Positions 34,173-44,394 of a stretch of 64,000 nt of DNA are shown here, piece after piece (the first letter of the stretch is position 1; each line of letters starts with the position of its first letter). Source of the stretch: Telmatactis stephensoni (Eukaryota > Cnidaria > Anthozoa > Actiniaria > Isophelliidae); NCBI GenBank assembly GCA_029948255.1, contig JALIZF010001650.1, positions 420,001-484,000 on the forward strand, read 5' to 3'. The notes under the pieces were generated by a model. The model did no database searches. It was not told the DNA's origin and saw only the letters and a program-made list of their open reading frames with translations. The translations under genes and the position numbers were made by a program.

Positions 34173-35465
34173 TCAGTCAAAAACAGAGTGGTAAAGATAT
34201 GAATCATCCTGGTCACTGTCCCGATCGCTCTCTTTTGCTTCGTCTGTTGTGACCGGCAAGGACTGACCCAGTAGCTCTGCTATTGCACGAACTATTGGAA
34301 TGGTGAGATAGTCTTTGTGTGTCCTGCACAATGGACATTTGTTTATACCTGCTGATGAGGAGAGCCACTGCTCGATGCAGGGAATACAACCAATGACTGC
34401 AAAACAACTGGAACAAACTCCAGCAGGAAGTTGTGCGATGTTAAGACAAATCGAGCACCTAAAAATTTCACATATGAACTTTTGGGCGTTTTCATTTGAC
34501 GTGGCGTTGCTGGTTGGCTGCTGGGTTTGGTTTAGCGCCATCTTACTTTCCGCTCCGTGTGATGCAGATGCCTCTCCGCCTCCAGACCCAACAAGCTGTC
34601 GAAGCTGATCGAGGACTTCTGTATTGGTCTTTACCTTTTTGTTATCCTTTCTTCTTTTATTGAGATGTACTGTTTCACTGGACTTGACCGCCATAACTTT
34701 CCTACTACTCTTCCAAAACTGGGCACCTATCGGGATATCAAAGGATGAAAAAGACAAACTTTAATAAAGATCTGATCTAGCTCAGCAGTTCATTTTCATT
34801 CAAAATTAGATTTAAAAGAGTTAAAATGGGAATATCGTTTGACAGCCTAAAATGAAATTCGAGGACAATGATTCACAATACAAACCTTGAGTTGTGTTTC
34901 CCGCCATTATGGGAAGATACTTAGCATCCAACAAGGTGACTTCATATCCCAGCTGATCTGCAAGCATCGTAGATACTTGTTCAACTGTTGCCGTTTCCTC
35001 TTGTAAAGTAAGATGTACTTGGAACTTTTCAGTTACTTCCCCATGAATACTCACATCTATGACCATGAACGATTTCTTCCATTTGTTTTGGCCACTATGT
35101 TTGGGACGTTGGGACGCTGAAAATGTTGGTCGCGTGCATGGAGGTGGATTAGTGGTTGGTCTCTGGTAGGAAAGTGATAGGCCAATTGGCTGAACAGTTC
35201 TAGAGTTTGACATGTTACTTGTTTCTGGAACGGTTGCTTGAGCTTCTCCGTTGACAATATAACATTTTGAGAAATCTTCCACGGAAAAGTTCCCGTCATC
35301 ATCGGCCAAGATTATTTGTCCTTCGTCCTCAGAACTTAAAAAAATCCCTCTTGCTGGATCGAGTTTGTAAATCATGGACAGATTTCGAATGTTTATACTC
35401 GCTAGTCTTAATTTATGGGTTCTCTCGCTAAACTTTATCGTAACCAATTGTCCGCTAGTCGCCAT
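34173..35465 (-). CDS. RING-finger accessory protein of the IS3EU-like element
   Basis: Two exons, 35465-34886 (donor GTTTGT) and 34726-34173, join in phase to 377 codons without lesions. The N region LVTIKFSERTHKLRLASINI and FLSSEDEGQIILADDDGNFS looks like a beta-grasp (ubiquitin-like or PB1-like) module; a second such region is KFQVHLTLQEETATVEQVST. The C region has an all-Cys RING pattern: FRCSICLNIAQLPAGVCSSC, then GCIPCIEQW and KCPLCRTHKDY, then an acidic tail. RING proteins usually act as ubiquitin E3 ligases; activity here is inferred. It is convergent with the transposase and starts next to the right inverted repeat. Confidence 0.75.
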
Positions 35466-35506
35466 TTTTATCAGGGAAGACGGCGAGGGTCATATAAACA
35501 AACAAG

Positions 35507-35651
35507 TTTTGGCGGGAAATAATGTTTAACGCCAGGCGTTCCTCAGCATATCGCGGCTAATATGGACACAGATCAACAGAAATCTGACCAATTGCAGTCT
35601 TGCAGTCCCACGGTTCTAAATTTAGCATAGGATCAAAAATATATGACGTCA
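35507..35651 (-). promoter_or_regulatory. E2F-like and CRE-like sites before the RING gene
   Basis: On the minus strand TGACGTCA (35651-35644) and TTTCCCGCCAAAA (35519-35507), the latter 42 bases before ATG 35465. Mirrors the left side, but the spacing between motifs is larger here (about 125 bases). Confidence 0.5.
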
Positions 35652-37574
35652 CCTTCCAAGTCTTGATGTCTGAAAAAAGTGACCCCTTTTTTAGCTTTTG
35701 CCTTAATTAAGAACTTTCAAAGAACGTGCACTTTTCCCAGATTTCGACTTATTAAGGAATTTCTCAAAAAACCCGGGTCTTTTGGAGCTGTTTAATTTTG
35801 TTAGAATTCCCGAAAAAAGTAAACTTTTTTCAGCTTTCAACTTTCAAAAAATTCCTGAAAAATGTTCCTCTTTTTTTTCAGGTTTTTCTTGCATTGTAAC
35901 CCGGCTTTTCCGGCTTTTTCGAAAAGCAGAATGTCGCTTAATAGTAGAGAAAATTCAGGAAATGTTTCCAATAAAACTGACTGAAAAATCCCGTCCATTT
36001 TATTTCAAATAAAGTCAGTTTTTTTCCCCTTCTTTAGTCTTTCATGAAAAACAGCAAAAAGATTGGGAAAATTCAGTTTTTGACTCAATCAGAGAACGCA
36101 AATTGTGAATTCATCTGAATTTTAGAGAAACTTGACAGCCCGAAATGCAAAATTTTACAAAAAGTGGAATTGCCACTTTTTTGCACTGATTGTCCACGAA
36201 GTCCTTTAGCTGCTGTTATAGATGCTGTGGAGATGGAACTACTAGGAAGTGGAAGTACTATTGGATACCGATCAATGTGGCAAAGGCTTGTTGGTGAACA
36301 TGGCCTAGTAGTGAGCCGGAAGACTGTACGTTTAGCTCTAAAAGTACTTGATCCCAGTGGGGTAGCATCTCGACTGAGGCATCGTTTACAAAGACGAAAC
36401 ATATAAGGTCCCAGGGCCAAACTACATTTGGCATATTGATGGGTATGACAAACTCAAGCCCTTTGGCTTCTGTATTCATGGGTGCGTTGATGGGTATAGT
36501 AGACGTGTAGTGTGGTTGGAAGTTGGAACTACCAATAACGACCCATCTGTTGTGGTGAAGTATTTTATTAATAGCATTCGTCAAATTGGGGGTACACCAC
36601 GCATAGTGCGTGACACAACTGCACTGATGAACTTTCTGGAACTAAATCATTTATGTATGGAAAATCAGTTTCCAACCAAAGGATTGAGGCCTGGTGGGGA
36701 CAGTTGCGAAAGGGTTGTACTGGCTGGTGGATTGATCACTTTAAGAGTTTGAGGGACAACGGCTTGTACTGTGACGCCAACATTATTCACCAGGATTGCC
36801 TTAAATTCTGTTACATGCCTGCAATTCCATCCATAACAGTAAAAGAGACAGATATGTATTGGTTGGTTAGTACATCACTACCCGTGATGAATTTTAGGAA
36901 AACCTTTAGCGATGCTGCATCCAAGGACTTTATGAATCTCTTGAGAAAGTCAAAGCTCTGTTTTTCAGCATCAGTATTTATTCTCGGTTGCAGGGCTTTG
37001 ATAACCTTCTTAGCATTGGGTGTCATGTCTAAAAAGAGTTCTTTTATTCTCTTTACACTAGAGAAGTCTTCCTTTGCCTTAAAAGTGCCGATTATTGCAC
37101 AGGTAACCCAGGCTAATTACTTGTAAAGAGACATGTGTAATAAATATGGCTTCTCCTCAGCTATACAATTTACCTCTGAAATTGTGGAAATAAAGCTTAG
37201 AATTTAAGAAAACAAGTTTACTTACCGTCTCGTCTTGACATTTGTCGATTTTGTGCGTTTTTAAGCCATTTTAGGTACCCCCTCCCGTTCCCCTATGTAA
37301 AAAATTCCAAGGTTGGTCACTTCGCTGAAGATTTTCCCCAAGTCACTCTACTTCAACTCGATTTTTTCGTCCAAAAACGAGGTTTCCTCCAGTTTCAAAC
37401 ACACTAGGCCAAAGAAGAATGTTTAACGATTCCTACAATGTAAGTCATTGCTAAATAACCTCTCTGGAACTGCTTGAAATCGGCCGTTAAATTTCAATAA
37501 TCAGCCTCCTGGAATGCCGTCTACAGAAAACCTGGACGGAAACAAGGTCGTTACTCCACAGGAAACCCAAAAGC

Positions 37575-37680
37575 AAACATGATCTCGAAGCTGATTGGTC
37601 GAATTTCGCACTCCCCCATATTTAGAAATTTGAATTCCCTCTTTACTTGTTGAAATTCGACCAATCAGCTTCGAGATTAT
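37575..37680. repeat. small inverted repeat at the deletion junction of copy B
   Basis: ATGATCTCGAAGCTGATTGG and its complement CCAATCAGCTTCGAGATTAT, about 29 bases each, around a short centre. It lies exactly where the copy B coding sequence stops, perhaps a product of the deletion event. Confidence 0.6.
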
Positions 37681-38276
37681 TGGTAGTTCCAACTTCCAAC
37701 CACACTACACGTCTACTATACCCATCAACGCACCCATGAATACAGAAGCCAAAGGGCTTGAGTTTGTCATACCCATCAATATGCCAAATGTAGTTTGGCC
37801 CTGGGACCTTATATGTTTCGTCTTTGTAAACGATGCCTCAGTCGAGATGCTACCCCACTGGGATCAAGTACTTTTAGAGCTAAACGTACAGTCTTCCGGC
37901 TCACTACTAGGCCATGTTCACCAACAAGCCTTTGCCACATTGATCGGTATCCAATAGTACTTCCACTTCCTAGTAGTTCCATCTCCACAGCATCTATAAC
38001 AGCAGCTAAAGGACTTCGTGGACCTCTCCTAAAAAGACCTCTTCTTTGAAGTATTCTTTTTAGCTGACTGAGACTAAGTTGTATTCCATATAATAAGGCA
38101 AGACAGGTTAAAATTTTAGATCTACCAAAACCCAATTTGAAATACTGTTCTATCAAATCATCTCTTGGGGCGTCCACATTACGTAAAGCTGGTAAATAAG
38201 GTTCTAAAACTGCTGCCGAACTAGAGAAAACACTCACAAGCACAAGGATTTTTAGCATTAAGCAAATCTCCGCCAT
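37681..38276 (-). pseudogene. integrase-like transposase, copy B, 3'-deleted
   Basis: From ATG 38276: nearly identical to 30338 onward (one visible change, EAY versus EPY) and runs uninterrupted across the GTCCAC site. It has the same stop after LQRRNI caused by a shared extra base, continues in the next frame through HIDGYDKLKPFGF and ends at VWLEVGTTN near 37681. The second Asp and Glu are absent. Confidence 0.85.
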
Positions 38277-38414
38277 ATAGTTGAGGAGAAGCCATATTTA
38301 TTACACATGTCTCTTTACAAGTAATTAGCCTGGGTTACCTGTGATTATTGGGGCCCAGCAGTGTGCTATGTATCGTGGCTTCTGTATGATCTCTTGATGT
38401 GCAAGCTCAGTGAG

Positions 38415-39359
38415 AATATATATAACATATATATAATCACGCGTCTAAACTCCATTTATGCACTTCACGTTTTTTCTTTGATGTTTCAGTTTCGAGATTT
38501 TTGAAGTTTTCTCTTTGGCCCAGAACTGTTCAGAAGAGATTGAAGAAGTCGGGGTTTTTTTCATTGGCACGGTCCTGAGATTTTTTTATCTTGGAATTGC
38601 TCTTCAACAAACTTTTTCAAGCTCAATATATCACCTAATGCTATGAGTCCCATTTCTTTCAGATCAGTTTGACATTGACATTACAGCATTGGCATCCATC
38701 TATTAAGCAGATTAATAGGAAGAGTACATTAATTTAATGTAGCAAAAAGACTTACAGGGTTCATACAGGATCCCCTGTGAGAATTTTCAAAACTTTTCCA
38801 AAACTTTCCAAAGCCCTATGACTCAAATTTCCAAAACCACACAAAGAGCAAAGATAAAGTCAAATTTGTGGACAAATTTGTGAAAAGAAAAATTTCAAAC
38901 AGTTCTTTGCAAGCTGGTTAAGCCAAAAAAAATTCATTAAGCCTTATATTAAGTACATCTAGCTACACATATGTAGACCAAAAACTTTCAAGGTTTGATA
39001 AATACGTGATTGATCAAAGGCCAAAGTTTTCCAAGACATTCCAAGACCCCTACGAACAAGTGTAGTTTTAATGGTTAAAACCATTCTTACAACGAGACAA
39101 TTTATAAATCCATTAGAATTAAGAAATGGATATAAATGGTTAAGGTTTTTACTTTATATTTCTATGGCAAAATCATGTAAACTTATGAGAGCTGGATTAT
39201 TGCAGATCCAAGAGTAATTAATTCAATAATTTAGTTTCGAATGATCAATCGATTTTTACCGATTGGTATGTCCGTGAATTTATAGTCAAATACACCTTTA
39301 CACCAGTCCATTGTTAACCCACCTTTTCATTTCTGAACCTTTCAACTACATCTTCTTGT
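38415..39359. other. no gene seen
   Basis: AT-rich with an (AT)n run near 38420 and CCAAAACTTTCCAAAGCC-like words. Upstream HECT exons are expected on the minus strand but I cannot place them. Confidence 0.35.
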
Positions 39360-39361
39360 TA

Positions 39362-42338
39362 GTGCAGGCATATCGTGCACAAAAAGTGCAGAATTGTTCA
39401 GTTTTTTGCTACAAGCATGAAAATTGGCACAATGATAGAAGACAACCTGCTGACTAATTCCTGATATAGCGCCACGCCCAAAAATCAATACTTCCAGTTT
39501 TACACATGTGGAATTAATTTTCACTTAAAATTAAATACAATTGTTGCATTAACTAGTTGGTTCATGAAATGTGATAATTCTTTATGAGTACTGTTCCTTC
39601 TACCTAACTGACTATAGTGCCCCACCCTATTCCTCGTACTTCCAGTTTTATGTTAATGGATTTAATTAAATTCAAAATTACTGAAAATAACCGTTTTCTA
39701 CAATGCTATCACTACCAACTAATCCAAATTGGTCTAATGATGCATGCCCTTTTCATTTCACATGCACTGCCACACCCTAAACTTAGTACTGCCAGTATAG
39801 ATACATAGGAATACCTCAAGTCTCTCAAGTATCAAAATTATTCACCTTGTTTTAAAGTCAAGGAGATAGAATAATAGACGGATATGATTGAAACAACGCA
39901 ATTTGCATAACATGCAACCATGGCAACGCCTTTTCAAAAGTACTTCCAGTAATAATACTTTGGAATTGATGATCTGGAATTAGGTTTGGGTATATGGCAA
40001 TCTGACATCTTTCTGTAGGGATTCCTGCATAAAGGCCACTGTTATTGCACTTCCCTCGTAACAATCAATAATTCTCACTATTTTATAATTTTCCACATAA
40101 AGAAAACCCGTTCACAATAGCCTGATCAATTACACATGACACTGTGAAGACCCAGTTTAATACAGAATGTCTCCAGGGGTTGATGTAATGTGGAGCGAAT
40201 ATTGCGGCACTGATAGCCTCAAATCACAGACCATATCTAGAAGTTAACAAAGCCATGGTCAACCAAAGCGTGTAGAACTGGGAAAGATTCCTTAGGGTAT
40301 TGAGCTTTTTTTAATTTTTTGCTGAAATTTGCAAATCCATCATATTGCCCAACAAGAAACACTTGATTTCTTCTGTTGGAGAAAAATTAGTGTTGAACGG
40401 GAATTCGCTGGATTCCTTAGGTTTTTGAGAGCTTTTTACTTTTAGTTGAAATTTGCAAATGAAAGTCATCAAGTTGCCTGGAAACATACACTTGATTTCT
40501 TCTTTTGGACAAGGATTAGCATGTGATGTAGAATGGGAATTCACTGGATTGGCAACATGCACTTAAGAGGAATCAGACTCAAGGCTTTTTTTTCATTTGT
40601 AAGGATTGTGATATTGCAGTTCTTGAAGTTTTCAGAGCACTAGGCCCTAGCAAAGCAGCTGCACTTCCTGCTTTCCATGGCTTCAACGACTTTTAGGAGC
40701 AAGGATTGCACAGTTGGTTAGTGCGAGAGGTCCCAAGTTTGATCCCCATCGAATATCAGTGACTTCCTATCCTTGTTTCGACTTCTGTTCTTTCCGTGTA
40801 GCTTTAATATACTGTAAATACCCTTAAAATGGAGCATTAGTGGAGAGAGGGAGAAAAGGGCCCATCTTCAATTGCTTTTTCCACAAGCCTCTGGCTCTGG
40901 AAATAGGCCTACTCCGGGCACTAAAATCGCCGTAATTTTGGGCGATTTTAGCTAAATTATCCCCAAAGATACTCAAAACTTAAGGCGATTTTAGGGCCTG
41001 GAATAGGCCAACGTCCCGCGATTTCGAAGTAAAACTTCAACTTTTCATTTCTTTGTCTTCACGGGCTGCAATAATGAAATGTCTATATTCGGGAAAATCT
41101 CTGCCTTGGAGACTTGAAGGTATTGTTTGCAGAAGTAAAAACAACATTTGAACGGCCTTTGAATGATTCTGTATGTAAAGATCTGTTGGAAATATGTCAG
41201 TCTACTGCAGCAATTTGTTGTACTACTGTACAGTTAAACTAACTTTTGCCAAATAGTTATTGACTTTATAGAAGGAAATGTTTTCAAAAAAGCCAAATCA
41301 ATGGGGGCAGCATCCCATCTGCAGCACTCCGCCAAATTAAATCACATTAAGAGACTAACCGCTTATCAAGCCAGGTCAGTCGTTGCAGCTACCCTCTGCG
41401 CCGCACTTGGCAGTAGACAAAGGCGGACCAAAAAGATTAAATTGACGCAATTGTGGGAAAACTAAGCAAGAGATTTTGGAAATGTGTAGCCACCTGACCA
41501 GATGTAAATGTCAGCAAGATAAAAATGTGCAAAATTGCAGCTCGTGTGCACAGCCATGTGTGATTGTGGAGGCGATTGCAAATGGAATTAACTCGTTTGG
41601 GAAGTTATTGAAATAATTAATAAAATTTAGTGATTGCTACGAGTGAACTGCAATAGCCCTCTCCCTTGTCAAAGATTCTTACCTTAAAAAATATTAGATT
41701 TTCCATAATCCAAAATTAATAAATTCCAGTAACCCCAATAATCAATTCCAAAGTATTATTACTGGAAGTACTTTTGAAAAGGCGTTGCCATGGTTGCATG
41801 TTATGCAAATTGCGTTGTTTCAATCATATCCGTCTATTATTCTATCTCCTTGACTTTAAAACAAGGTGAACAATTTTGATACTTGAGAGACTTGAGGTAT
41901 TCCTATGTATCTATACTGGCAGTACTAAGTTTAGGGTGTGGCAGTGCATGTGAAATGAAAAGGGCATGTATCATTAGACCAATTTGGATTAGTTGGTAGT
42001 GATAGCATTGTAGAAAACGGTTATTTTCAGTAATTTTGAATTTAATTAAATCCATTAACATAAAACTGGAAGTACGAGGAATAGGGTGGGGCACTATAGT
42101 CAGTTAGGTAGAAGGAACAGTACTCATAAAGAATTATCACATTTCATGAACCAACTAGTTAATGCAACAATTGTATTTAATTTTAAGTGAAAATTAATTC
42201 CACATGTGTAAAACTGGAAGTATTGATTTTTGGGCGTGGCGCTATATCAGGAATTAGTCAGCATGTTGTCTTCTATCATTGTGCCAATTTTCATGCTTGT
42301 AGCAAAAAACTGAACAATTCTGCACGATATGCCTGCAC
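39362..42338. mobile_element. 3 kb element with ~600 bp inverted repeats and TA duplication
   Basis: Ends GTGCAGGCATATCGTGCA and inverted TGCACGATATGCCTGCAC, with TA at 39360-39361 and 42339-42340. Arms 39362-39970 and 41740-42338 match almost base for base, differing by an 11-base insertion near 39384 and a few substitutions. The 1.8 kb centre has no convincing frame. Probably a non-autonomous Tc1/mariner-like or foldback element. Confidence 0.8.
40695..40755 (+). ncRNA. tRNA-like (SINE head) promoter remnant
   Basis: GGATTGCACAGTTGGTTAGTG resembles a tRNA A box region in its 5' part (GCACAGTTGGTTAGTG) and CAAGTTTGATCCCC resembles a B box. The spacing between boxes is shorter than in a real tRNA and no cloverleaf closes, so this is at most a degenerate tRNA-derived SINE. 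Confidence 0.35.
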
Positions 42339-42439
42339 TATGTATTCTTCTGTTTGTCTTCAGAAATTCACAAATCTAAGAGTAAAGTAAACTATTTAAG
42401 CTTACTAATATGCAGTGTTATTAGTTGGTACAAAAAATG

Positions 42440-42592
42440 GCTCTGACTTCGTGTAGACCACACAGCCTGATGATGCCTAATGAAGCCTGATTAAGGGCAA
42501 TTAAGGCTGATGAAGCCTAATGAAAGGTAATGAAGGCTGATGAAGGCCGATGAAGGTCGATGAATTAAGGCTGATGAAGCATGATGTAGTAC
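42440..42592. repeat. TGATGAAGCC minisatellite
   Basis: About 13 imperfect 10-11 base units (TGATGAAGCC, TAATGAAGCC, TGATGAAGGC) in tandem. Low complexity, no coding role seen. Confidence 0.85.
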
Positions 42593-43270
42593 ACATAAAC
42601 AAATCTTCGATATCTTTGTATAAAATGTTCGGTGAGCGATTCCTGTATTTAGGAGGTAGTCAATCTAAATTCAATAGCAAAAGAAAAGACTACAACTTGA
42701 ACAGTAGAACGAACTAACAAAGAATACCATAGACTTCTGTTGAATTAAAATCGCTTTTTGAATAAAATCAAGTCATTACTAATTGTTATTTTCCGATTAT
42801 TTTCATGCTTAAATATGAATTTTTGAGTATTTTATACAAATTAAAGAGCTTGTGAGTTTGGGATCCACCATATAAGCCTACATCACAGTGTCTTCACTTA
42901 GTTAAAACACTTGCATTGCTTTTATTTTCAGTCCTACAACTGGTTTCCATAGCTGCTGTTTATTAAAGTTTAAATTTTGAAAATCCATCAAAACAGAGCG
43001 GACTTACGGGTATCAAAGTGATGGGAATTTCTAATAATTCTGGCGTGTTGGTCCCAATTCAAATGGCGGCCGACAGCGTGAACTGGTCTATGCTCAAAGA
43101 GAGGGAGCAAGCTTGAGATAAAGGCAGCTGATTAAGCGATTGTACAAGTGCTAAGTATAGAGAATGTTTATGTTGTTAATACAGACAAATAGATAAAGAT
43201 TAACAGCATATAAAGACTATAAAATTACCTTTTCGATTGAAGAATCCATACTGGACGCCATTCCTCCACG
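42593..43270. other. no gene seen
   Basis: AT-rich sequence without defined repeats or frames. Confidence 0.35.
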
Positions 43271-43271
43271 C

Positions 43272-43694
43272 AGTCCAGGTAGGTACTTCATATATGGAAC
43301 ATCACTGTGAACTTCTCAGTCCATACACTTATGGCTTGGTATCGTTCAATGATTCTAATTGGCTAATACTAACACTGGATGATGTATGGAGTACTAACCT
43401 TAAAGTTGGCAAATTAACCAGCAGTTGGCAATTTAACTAGCAGTTGGCAACTTAACTAGCAGTTGGCAACTTAACTAGCAGTTGGCAACTTAACTAGCAG
43501 TTGGCAACTTAACTAGCAGTTGGCAACTTAACTAGCAGTTGGCAATTTAACTAGCAGTTGGCAACTTAACTAGCAGTTGGCAACTTAACTAGCAGTTGGC
43601 AACTTAACTAGCAGTTGGCAATTTAACTAGCAGTTTACTTGACAACTCAACTGGCAGTAAAAAGTTTTGTGAGCATGAGCCGTCCAGGGCTCCG
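43272..43694 (-). repeat. 19-bp minisatellite element, copy B
   Basis: Read on the minus strand: terminus ACGGAGCCCTGGACGGCTC at 43694, about 13 units of GCCAACTGCTAGTTAAGTT (43640-43400), then the unique tail GGTTAGTACTCCATACATC to ATATATGAAGTACCTAC near 43272. Uninterrupted relative of copy A (22107-28001). It cuts the Gypsy fragment at 43695. Confidence 0.85.
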
Positions 43695-44226
43695 TAGTTT
43701 CGCATCTGGTTACATCAGCAAACAATTCGCTCACAGTTCGGTGGAAAACTTCCTGTGCGAAGATGAACCCGAAAGGCATAACATTAAAACGATAACGACC
43801 AAATGGCGTATTGAAGGTCGTTAGAAGTGAGCTTTCTTTATCCAAAGGGACCTGCCAAAATCCACTTTGAGCGTCGAGATGACTGAAGTATTTTGCGCCG
43901 GCTAATCTCGCGGTGATTTCCTCTTGAGTTGGTAGTTGATAGTGTTCTCGTTTTACGGCTTTGTTTAGGTCGCGGGGGTCAATGCATATTCTGAGCTTTC
44001 CTGATCGTTTCTCATTCACGACCATAGAATTTACCCATCGTGTTGGCTCGTGAACTTTTGTTATGACTCCCAATTTCTCCATATTTCCTAATTCTTCTTT
44101 GACTCTTTCTAGTAGTGCTGCTGGTACCTTTCTTGGCGGGTGGATGACTGTGTTAGCTGTGACATTTCTTTGGGCGCTGCTCATTGTAAGCTTGATGCCA
44201 TCGCTAGTAAAGATGAGTGGTTCACT
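43695..44226 (-). pseudogene. Ty3/Gypsy reverse transcriptase fragment
   Basis: Minus-strand frame covering the first half of a Gypsy RT: a RKVPAALLERVKEELGNMEK lead-in, SGKLRICIDPRDLNKAV, YFSHLDAQSGFWQVPLD, TPFGRYRFNVMPFGF. It stops just before the YxDD box where the minisatellite element begins. No LTR, protease, RNase H or integrase nearby. A small retrotransposon scrap. Confidence 0.85.
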
Positions 44227-44394
44227 TAGTTATAGACCACATTCTGAAACCATGTTGTAGTTGCTAGAATAATATCAAACAGATATGTTTGGATGGTGCT
44301 TCCACGTTTATTGCTAGAACGACTACTGACATACAATGTGTGTATATAAATATCTAATTCGAATGAGATCATATAACATCAATTACTTCGTATA
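44227..44394. other. junction sequence between Gypsy and Helitron fragments
   Basis: No recognisable coding or repeat signal. Confidence 0.3.

Larger units (their letters stand above)
30597..36191. mobile_element. intact-looking IS3EU-like element, 5595 bp, GTCCAC duplication
   Basis: Begins AATCAGTGCAAAAAAGTGG and ends with its complement; GTCCAC flanks both sides (30591-30596, 36192-36197). The empty site is in this window: copy B reads straight through GGTCCACGAAG (minus strand, about 38020-38030). Inverted repeats run about 550 bases (30597-31150 and 35640-36191). The element carries a complete five-exon transposase (+) and a complete two-exon RING protein gene (-), convergent. A 6-bp duplication with an integrase-like transposase fits IS3EU. 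The arms differ at few sites by eye, suggesting recent arrival. Confidence 0.85.
30338..36825 (+). pseudogene. integrase-like (IS3/IS481-type DDE) transposase, copy A, split by a 5.6 kb element
   Basis: 5' part 30338-30596: LIEQYFKLGFGRSKILTCLA and SLSQLKRILQRRGLFRRG, a helix-turn-helix region. The 3' part continues at 36198: AVEMELLGSGSTIGYRSMWQ, then YIWHIDGYDKLKPFGFCIHG (first Asp), VVWLEVGTTNNDPSVVVKYF, GGTPRIVR; the second-Asp block is deleted. Then, in another frame, SVSNQRIEAWWGQLRKG (Glu) and CLKFCYMP. A one-base insertion before TYKVPG (about 36395) is shared with copy B. Inactive: split, frameshifted and missing a catalytic Asp. Confidence 0.8.
37098..38343. mobile_element. deletion derivative (copy B) of the integrase element, ATTATTG duplication
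   Basis: Ends CACAGGTAACCCAGGC and inverted GCCTGGGTTACCTGTG; ATTATTG flanks both sides (37091-37097, 38344-38350). The inverted repeat is about 75 bases and runs up to the start codon of the integrase. It sits inside the HECT fragment of copy A, so one family member landed in another. A 7-bp duplication is the cleanest reading (8 identical bases if the overlapping G is counted). Confidence 0.8.
36811..38414 (-). pseudogene. HECT-type ubiquitin ligase C-terminal fragment, split by a 1.25 kb element
   Basis: Minus strand: about 38414-38345 codes ELAHQEIIQKPRYIAHCW; after the insertion 37097-36811 continues TFKAKEDFSSVKRIKELFLD, KALQPRINTDAEKQSFDFL, KRFIKSLDAASLKVFLKFIT, GSDVLTNQYISVSF. The sequence pattern (xxFLxRFIxSLD..LxxFLxFxTGS) is the end of a HECT domain. 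The frame stops at 36811, before the segment where the catalytic Cys would lie; the integrase gene is cut at the same point, so an internal deletion fused the two convergent genes. No ligase activity is expected. Confidence 0.65.

Noticed and set aside
30775..36012. Matching open frames in the two arms at 30775-31089 and 35782-36012
   Set aside because: They are the same inverted-repeat sequence read from either end; the translation is Phe/Lys-rich with no motif, so not a gene.
40695..40755. A functional tRNA gene
   Set aside because: A and B box-like words are too close together and no cloverleaf forms; kept only as a low-confidence SINE head.
39617..42094. MPHPIPRTSSFML frames in both arms of the 3 kb element
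   Set aside because: Same inverted-repeat sequence twice; no domain or splice support.
43237..43440. Short + frame with a possible start next to the minisatellite
   Set aside because: Lies in the conserved non-coding tail shared by both minisatellite copies and is not open in copy A.
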